Shown here: piece after piece, positions 58,104-64,000 of the stretch | How positions within the stretch are numbered: the stretch's first letter is position 1 | Layout of the letters: the number at the start of each line of letters is the position of its first letter | NCBI GenBank assembly: GCA_036320915.1 | Contig: JAXBDG010000006.1 | Span: 124,001-188,000, forward strand | Length of the DNA: 64,000 nucleotides | Direction of reading: 5' to 3' | Origin: Linnemannia elongata | Lineage: Eukaryota > Mortierellomycota > Mortierellomycetes > Mortierellales > Mortierellaceae | Made by a program: the position numbers and the translations under genes | The notes under the pieces: generated by a model | The model's input: only the letters and a program-made list of their open reading frames with translations | Told to the model about the DNA's origin: nothing | The model's database searches: none

Positions 58104-58481
58104 ATGGACAACAACACAGGCACCAAGGCCGCCTCAACCGTCACTACCACCATCACGACCACCGACTCTGGAAACGGCCTCGCCACCCTCGCCACCATGC
58201 TTCAAAGCGAGCTTAACCGAAAACTGGCCGATCTCAAGGACGTTCACGAGGCCTACAAGGGGATCCAAGCAAACTGGACCGACGACAAACCGCCAGCCCC
58301 TAGCCAGTACTGCCACACCGTCCACATCTGTTGGGCGCGCGCGATAAAGACGTGGCAGTACCAGCATCTCTTGGAGGAAGCTTCTGTAAAGATTGAGGGT
58401 GAGATCTCCCGGTTCCAGAAGGACATTTTAGATGCGCTCGTGAGCAGCAACTATCATTCGAGACTTGTTCCCGATGCCTAA
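58104..58481 (+). CDS. Small helical protein, copy B
   Basis: Intronless, 125 codons. Near-identical architecture to the product of 9574-9957: a Thr-rich lead with STVTTTITTTDSGNGLAT, LQSELNRKLADLKDVHEAYKG, ANWTDDKPP, HICWARAIKTWQYQ and a final Glu/Lys helix. The two end differently because copy B stops at TAA where copy A reads a few codons further; the DNA just after the stop (CTCAGAGTAGAGAG) is still shared. Conservation of protein over silent change appears higher in the core than in the tail. Function unknown. Confidence 0.75.
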   Translation: MDNNTGTKAASTVTTTITTTDSGNGLATLATMLQSELNRKLADLKDVHEAYKGIQANWTDDKPPAPSQYCHTVHICWARAIKTWQYQHLLEEASVKIEGEISRFQKDILDALVSSNYHSRLVPDA

Positions 58482-59966
58482 CTCAGAGTAGAGAGTTTCT
58501 CTGTCCTTTTTTGAGAGGGGGTTTCTGCCTTTGTTGGAGCGTGAAGCGAAAAAAAAATATGGTAGAAGGGCGAGTTTTTTGCGAGCAATTTTTTTTTTTT
58601 TTTTTCGTTTATTTCTTTGACGCGCCTTGTTTGGTTTCCCAACAAGCAATTTCATAGCAGACCTCGAACCTCGCAATGTACAGCATGGTACACGTAGAAA
58701 TGAAACTTGGCACCTTTTGTGTGTATTGCATCTGATATATAGTAGGTGACAATACCTTATCTCATGTGGAGGACTCAAGCAACTCTTGCAGGAGGTCCAC
58801 GCAGTCTCAACTAGACTGGCAAAGAAGGGGAAGAGGAAGAGGAAAAGAGGGTGATCACAACTAGATCACAGCTAAAGTTCAAGGGAGACAGAATGCGGAT
58901 CTTCGGCGCAAACAAGGGGCAACGGGTTCGAGGTTCTCAACCTAGAGTGGTGTAATTGACAGTGGGGGAAGATACTGTTCAATCAACCATTCTAGGTGCC
59001 CTTTTATACTATCTGGCTAAGCTACTACTTGTAGGGGCACTGAATGAGATAGACTATAAAAGAAGATGAAAAAAAGAACTGACTCGGGAATCTACTACTA
59101 ATTGGTGAACAGCTTCGCTGTTCATCAACAAGGGAATACTGGGGTCGCCTTGTACGAAAGGAAGTAGGAAGGGAAAGTCAACAATCTGGGGAAGGGTTTG
59201 AATAAAGAAAGGGTAGAAAGAATGTTGAGGAACAAAGAGGGAAAAGAAAGGTGACCCGGGGGCGGGTGAGAGCAAGCGGAGTGGTGATGGGGATGGATAA
59301 CAATTAAGAAAGTGTAGGTGGTGGTACGAGTTGGATAGGAGTCGTGTTTGAAGGTGAAAAGGGGTTGCAAACAAAGAGAGCGGAAAAGAGGGAGGAAAAG
59401 GTAGCGTTGAATTTTTTTTTTTTTTTTTTTTTTTTTTTATTCCTAGAATTGCCTCTGACAATTGGCCTATCTTGTGCAGTACACGATATTTGTTATCTAA
59501 GTCTAAACTAGGTGCACGTACTTTGCACAGAAGCATATTAGTATGCTTGTGCAGGAAGCCGGTTACCCGACAGAATGTACTAGAACACTGAAAGGTTTAT
59601 CTAAGCGGTCCGCCGATTTGGCTGGCTCCACACGGCATTCAGACTGGCTCATCACCAGGTTAACGTAGCCATATAGTGGGCATACTCACTCTGTCCATGC
59701 ACTTTGTGCGTCTGAGAATTATTTCATCCCAGGCCTCCTGGACAGGGGGAGGCTAGCGCAATACCGTCAAATCCTAATTGAGCGTGTCTTCGTAGGTCTG
59801 AACCCACGACCCTCGCACTGAGAGGGGGAAGCTTTACCATTATGGTGGGCTCGCCCGCCCGGCAGTGTTGAATTAATTAGACGTGGTTTGGTGGCGTTAG
59901 TGGGTGGCTTTGGTGGCGTTGGCCCAAAGTGGTGAATAAACGGGGGGAAATTCACGACACTCATAA
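58482..59966. other. Intergenic with dispersed repeat copy 2 and poly-T
   Basis: Contains the second copy of the 22970-23045 repeat (58695-58765), a T21-type run near 58590-58605 and a T28 run at 59411-59439. A degenerate tRNA-like segment on the minus strand near 59790-59865 is discussed under rejected items. No protein gene is supported. Confidence 0.5.
58695..58765. repeat. Dispersed repeat, copy 2
   Basis: GAAATGAAACTTGGCACCTT, TTGTGTG, then GCATCTGATATATAGTAGGT and ACAATACCTTATCTCATG. Partner of 22970-23045 in the same orientation. Confidence 0.7.
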
Positions 59967-60080
59967 GCTACGGCCATACACAACTAAACCCACCGCATCC
60001 CGTCCGATCTGCGCAGTTAAACTTGATGGCATAGTCAGGACTATGGTGGGGGACTACATGGGAATACTATGTGCTGTAGT
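59967..60080 (+). rRNA. 5S rRNA: 5S ribosomal RNA
   Basis: 114 nt matching the eukaryotic 5S plan. It starts GCTACGGCCATA, has the conserved CACCGCATCCCGTCCGATCTGCGCAGTTAA with the pol III C-box, TATGGTGGGGGACTACATGGGAATA and ends TGTGCTGTAGT, complementary to the 5' end (helix I). A T-run (T8 or more) directly after is a pol III terminator. One usually invariant A in CTGCGAAG is C here, and helix bases differ from common fungal sequences, so it could be a slightly decayed copy. It is isolated from any 18S-28S unit, consistent with dispersed 5S genes. Confidence 0.88.
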
Positions 60081-60296
60081 TTTTTTATTTTATTTTTTTT
60101 TTTTTTTCCTTTCCTTTCTTACACACAAGGCAGCTATGGCTATGCATGCCCACACAGTTCCAGGTGCTGTAGTTGGCGTCCCCCTTTTTTTTCTTTTTTT
60201 ACATGCAGTTGGAGTCCTCTTTTCGAGCGGTTGCTCGCGCACAGGAGTATTTACATGGCTCGCGCACAGGAATATGTTTTTTTCTGACCCATATGT
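60081..60296. other. 5S downstream spacer with possible 5S 3' relic
   Basis: CCACACAGTTCCAGGTGCTG followed by TAGTT at 60151-60175 resembles the final ~25 nt of 5S rRNA, again followed by a T-run. It may be the end of a second, truncated 5S copy. Confidence 0.35.
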
Positions 60297-60440
60297 TTTT
60301 TCCACACATGTTTTTTACATATGGTGCAACATGGTTTTTTACATATGGTGCAACGTGGTTTTTTACATATGGTGCAACATGTTTTTTTACATATGGTGCA
60401 ACATGGTTTTTTACATATGGTGTAACATGGTTTTTTATAT
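60297..60440 (+). repeat. 24-bp tandem repeat, about six units
   Basis: Units of ACATATGGTGCAACATGGTT plus TTTT repeat head to tail with single-base differences; the last unit is ACATATGGTGTAACATGG. The length is a multiple of three, so every frame stays open, but the translated peptide has no start or context and is not called. Confidence 0.9.
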
Positions 60441-61486
60441 AAGCTGCCAATGCCAAACTATGGCCACCCTTATTAATGGGTTATCAAGTGCTCCAAGTCG
60501 GTTAACAACGAGACCGCGAGCACAATGCAGCGTGCAGTATCGCTCAGGCAACACTTCAGTGGCCAACTTCACAGATTGGGCCAACCTCCTTAACTCGAAC
60601 AGCAGGGAACGAGGCAAAGACCGCAGACTAGCCTAAGCTAGTCACTATCCTATCATAGCTGTACGTGACTGTGGACAGACGAAGGGATAGGAAATAATAA
60701 TAGGTCAAGAGTAACGAGAGGATTCCAAGGCTCATTGATAAAGAGGGCACTGCCCCTTTGAACCATACCATGTATACAAGATGGCAAGGAGACACACTGT
60801 CCAATGCGGATACATTCCGTGCATTTTTTTTTCCTGTTTGGATTTCTCTCTCTCTCTCTCTTTCCTATTACCCCATTCTCGCTTGCTCCTCCTTTGGGTC
60901 TTGTAGCCTTTTTTTAGGGGAGAGGGCACTTTGTACTTTTTTTCTTTTTTTTTTTGATCGTCTCTTTCGGCACTGCAAACATCCAAATACTTTCATTTCT
61001 CTTTCCCGTTCGGTAGTTAAGGGTAGTATGCTTTTGGTCGTTGCAAAAAAAAAAAATAAAAAAAAATAAAAAAAAATAAAAAATACGGGGGGAAGTGGCC
61101 CGTTTTACGGATGGTTGAACGATCGTTCACATTTGTTACGTTTACGTTTGTCTTTCTCACTGGGATCCTAATCAGAAGCAACACTCAGTTCACACTGAAA
61201 AATAACGATCAGCTAACGGTGCTGTTCGTGTCTCTGTGAAAAGGCAAAGAATAAACATCACCGCGCTGTGCCTTTTTCTATCTACGTAGCGTTTACGTCG
61301 TACTAAATACGGGAAGTCATCTAGTGAACAATGCTCAAGGTCGATCAAAGAACAATTTAAATTGCAGCGTAAATGCGTACGCCGAAGCTATCGTGCGATT
61401 TCACGAAATACCTTTTAAAAATAACTAGCTCCTGCAAATGAGGACAGGGAGGAGGAAGGGAGGGATAGTCTGCTCTATGGACTACT
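60441..61486. other. Intergenic, homopolymer-rich
   Basis: No gene is supported. A CT microsatellite lies at 60846-60862 and an A9T-type decamer repeat at 61046-61080. The region ends just downstream of a minus-strand secreted-protein gene. Confidence 0.45.
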
Positions 61487-62284
61487 TTAGCTAGTGTAAA
61501 CAAAAGAAACATAACCGCGAGGTTTGCCGTTCTGCAAAATAACGGCCTCATGGTGTCCAGTCTCAGTCATCGTCGGACCGGAGGAAGAGCACTGAATCTC
61601 GCAAAGAAAGTTGTCGCAGCGACATCCCGAAACGCGCACCTGGGCCGAGACTTGAGCGTTCACGATGCCAATGTATCCGGTATCGCCTCGAACCAGGTCA
61701 AAGGAGTACGAAAGCGCGGTCGATTGTTCTGCAGTGTTGCTGAAGCCATAGCTGGTCGTGACTGTGAACTCCATGCCAATACCAAAGGGCTTGGCGCCAG
61801 CCGTGATCGCCAGGCTGACCTCGACACTGTGTGTGGTCGAGATCGAGACGGTCTCTTCAAGTGCAATCGAGCAAGTAGCGGTAGAGCAGAGAATATCTTT
61901 GGAGATCGATTTGGTAGGAATCACGCGGATATCAGGCCTGCTAAGAATCTCAAGCTGGCATTGGGCGATGAAAGTTCCGGATTCATTCTTACCGCAAACT
62001 TGGGCCTTCAGAGATGCCATGTAATCGGCATGGCTGTAAGTGGTCTGCATTTCTGTTTGAATCAGCTTCTCCATCATATCATCGAGATCGAAATTCTTGC
62101 GAGACCTGGAAGGAGGGATGAAGATGATCCCACCATCGTCATGTGGCTTGGTGAGAGGCTCGCGGCGACCTGCATGAGTGAAGACCTGTTGTTGGCGAGC
62201 ATCCGAGTCGAAACAGGTTGGGGCAGCGGATGCAAGGGAAGCGAGCAAACCGACCACAGCAATAAGAGACAGGGCTTTGCGCAT
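61487..62284 (-). CDS. Secreted protein, possibly aerolysin-like beta fold
   Basis: Intronless, 265 codons. Residues 1-20 are a signal peptide (LSLIAVVGLLASLASA). The mature part has at least nine Cys. The central stretch, SISTTHSVEVSLAITAGAKP then GIGMEFTVTTSYGFSNTAEQ and STALSYSFDLVRGDTGYIGI, alternates Ser/Thr with hydrophobics. That pattern resembles the insertion hairpin and strands of aerolysin/ETX-MTX2-type beta-pore proteins, but also other secreted beta proteins. The last part holds a C-x-C...C-x3-C cluster that may be disulphide-bonded. I do not recognise a named family, and the pore-former idea is a weak inference from composition only. Confidence 0.7.
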   Translation of the reverse strand: MRKALSLIAVVGLLASLASAAPTCFDSDARQQQVFTHAGRREPLTKPHDDGGIIFIPPSRSRKNFDLDDMMEKLIQTEMQTTYSHADYMASLKAQVCGKNESGTFIAQCQLEILSRPDIRVIPTKSISKDILCSTATCSIALEETVSISTTHSVEVSLAITAGAKPFGIGMEFTVTTSYGFSNTAEQSTALSYSFDLVRGDTGYIGIVNAQVSAQVRVSGCRCDNFLCEIQCSSSGPTMTETGHHEAVILQNGKPRGYVSFVYTS

Positions 62285-64000
62285 TTTTGTAGAGCTTTGA
62301 TGATCGAGTAAGATTGGATGAAGAGCGCAATACGTTGTGCGTTAGTAGCTGGACAGTACAATGCGGACACGTGGAGCAGATGTGGCGGGAAAAAGACATA
62401 ATAAAATAAAACAGGTTGGGAGGAATGTATAGTCAGAGTTGGCTATGTTACCTGAAGGAGTGTGTGTGCTTGGATGTGTGTGTGAGAGAGGGAATTGAGT
62501 GCAGAGTTGGATGAAAAGAAGTTGAGGTGGGCGCAACTTGCCATGCTTTTATACATTCTACGTTTGATGTGGCCACAATGTCATGATTCACTAATTGTGT
62601 CTGATAATGCATATCTGATTTTTTTCTCACAGTCCATTTCCGGGACAAATGCTTGAGGCACACACAGGCGGCTGTACCAAAAACTTGGTTGCCTAAGCAC
62701 GAATATTTTCATGCTTCTATAAGTTTTGTTGTTTGCTTCCGAGGGGAGAAAACGGTGCATTTCTCTCATCTTGCCTAGCTGAAAGATCAAGATAGTCACT
62801 GGGAGTAATAAATGGAAGCATCGTTCTATTTGCCTGGTGGCTCTTTGGCAGAGGGCATTGCCGATGGAGGCAAAAATGAAAACATAATATTGGTGTGAAT
62901 GTCTGGTATCCTCCTGCGTAGGGGTTAGCACATATGAAAGTGCGCACCAAGTCAGAGTCCTAAATAAAGTCTTTACTCACTTAAACCAATCTCGACGACA
63001 ACTGACAATCACTCCCACCTCTCCTTCTCCCTATCTTTTTTTTTCTCACAGTGGACTCGGGGGGGAAGAGGAAGAAAGGTGTCGTCTAGTCTATATGCGC
63101 GCTTTGAAATCGAATGCCCAAGCATATTTTCGAATTGTTATGCTTTTTTGCTTAAGCCTAAGGGAGGCGAGGGTGGGTAGCCCATGGAAGATGCATAAAG
63201 GGGCTCGATGTTTCTGGGGGGGGGTTATGTTCTATTCATGGTTGTTGTGAAGCAATGGTTAGATGAATAAACAGCCATGGTTCACATCGAGCATGCATGA
63301 AATGCACATTGCCATTATTATCAACCATTTAACTAAGAAGGACCTGAAGCTGACCACCTGAAGCAAGACTGTTAGATAAAGTACTAAGTAAAAAAACTTT
63401 GTCCTAGGCGACAACGTTGGCGATATGACTCGGTTACAATGCGATAGTGATGGAGGAAGAGAAGGAGCGGCAATGGCAAAGCATGAGAGAGGAAGGAGTG
63501 CGATTTTTTTACTGGTGCCACGGGAAGCGAAATGGGCAAGCACTCAGTATTGTTGTTGTTGTCAGACAAGCATAGCAATTTCATCCATTCGCATGAATCA
63601 ACTTGATTTTCTTCATTTGCTTGCTCCTGCATGTCAGGATGCTATGTAGTTTTTTTTCTTGTTCAGTTGGCATCGATCATCGCCACATAAAGAAAATTTC
63701 AAGGGAACTGAGAAAGATTTCGAGGGCATCTGTAAGAAAGCAGCATATTCGATGAAGAGGTACTGGCATGTAGTAGCCAAGTCTTCTTAGCGACATTGCT
63801 TTCTTCTCACCTTATCTGTCAAGCATCATTCTAGTAAGCATTTCTGGATTATTACACACTTAAGGGCTGCTATCATAGACGCGTTAACGCGTTTTTTTGG
63901 GGGGGTTGGCGCAAATAAAAAGTCCACAGGAGAGCGGCTCTTTGTGACCTCCTATTGGCATGCATGAATTTTTCCGACCTTTAACAGATCTTACTCCACC
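62285..64000. other. Intergenic to window end, nothing recognised
   Basis: Upstream region of the secreted-protein gene and beyond. Short frames on both strands lack signals, family motifs or consistent splice sites. A G9 run occurs near 63217. A gene may begin outside the window on either side of this stretch. Confidence 0.4.

Noticed and set aside
59785..59865. Minus-strand tRNA-like segment (anticodon-arm-like CCCTC-TCAGTGC-GAGGG, then GGTTCAGACC)
   Set aside because: The acceptor strands do not pair, the D-arm is not formed, and the T-loop is one base short with G at the invariant A. At best it is a decayed tRNA or a tRNA-derived repeat head.
60297..60440. CRISPR-like regular repeats
   Set aside because: Units are contiguous with no spacers and the sequence is eukaryotic; it is a simple tandem repeat.
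60173..60456. Open frames translating the 24-bp array (repeated FFTYGATW)
   Set aside because: A repeat length divisible by three keeps all frames open; there is no start, signal or conservation.

Overview
The window is nuclear DNA of a filamentous fungus, most likely an early-diverging one of the Mortierellaceae type. This is an inference. It rests on spliceosomal genes with many short introns (about 50-150 nt, GTAAGT/GTACGT donors and TAG/CAG acceptors), T/C-rich upstream leaders, dispersed 5S rDNA, a TGDS-type dehydratase, a DNAJB12-type J-protein, PAQR and Sel1-repeat proteins, and abundant Ser/Gln/Asn low-complexity tracts. No species call is possible without a search. Where I could follow reading phase across every intron I give exon coordinates; all those models close in frame.

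Layout. 0-8 kb: the 3' part of an unrecognised gene, then a 12-exon NEO1-type P4-ATPase flippase. 8-23 kb is the accessory region. It holds a PARP-like ADP-ribosyltransferase gene broken by an in-frame stop, a small alpha-helical gene with a duplicated copy 48 kb away, a long-armed foldback sequence, a 565-bp element with 16-bp terminal inverted repeats, a 60-residue secreted Cys peptide gene, and a decayed 28S rRNA 3' end. A 5.2-kb hAT transposon sits inside that 28S remnant, with an exact 8-bp target duplication. A secreted GlcG/HbpS-like gene and a gene fragment fused to the 28S terminus follow. 23-25.9 kb shows no recognisable gene.

25.9-56.2 kb is a gene-dense housekeeping block: a mitochondrial carrier (MME1-like), an SUV39/Clr4 H3K9 methyltransferase, a PAQR membrane receptor, a DNAJB12-type ER J-protein, a Sel1-repeat protein, a Pro/Gly-rich protein, a TGDS-like dehydratase, a universal stress protein, mitochondrial GatB and the deadenylase PAN2. 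Several are divergent pairs sharing one upstream region (carrier/methyltransferase, PAQR/J-protein, USP/GatB). 57-64 kb: two more members of the small helical family, a 5S rRNA gene, a 24-bp tandem repeat and a gene for a secreted beta-rich protein.

The housekeeping genes do not form one pathway. The distinctive content is in the accessory parts: the hAT-in-28S insertion, the duplicated small-protein family with its promoter, the broken PARP-like gene, and several uncharacterised inverted-repeat elements.
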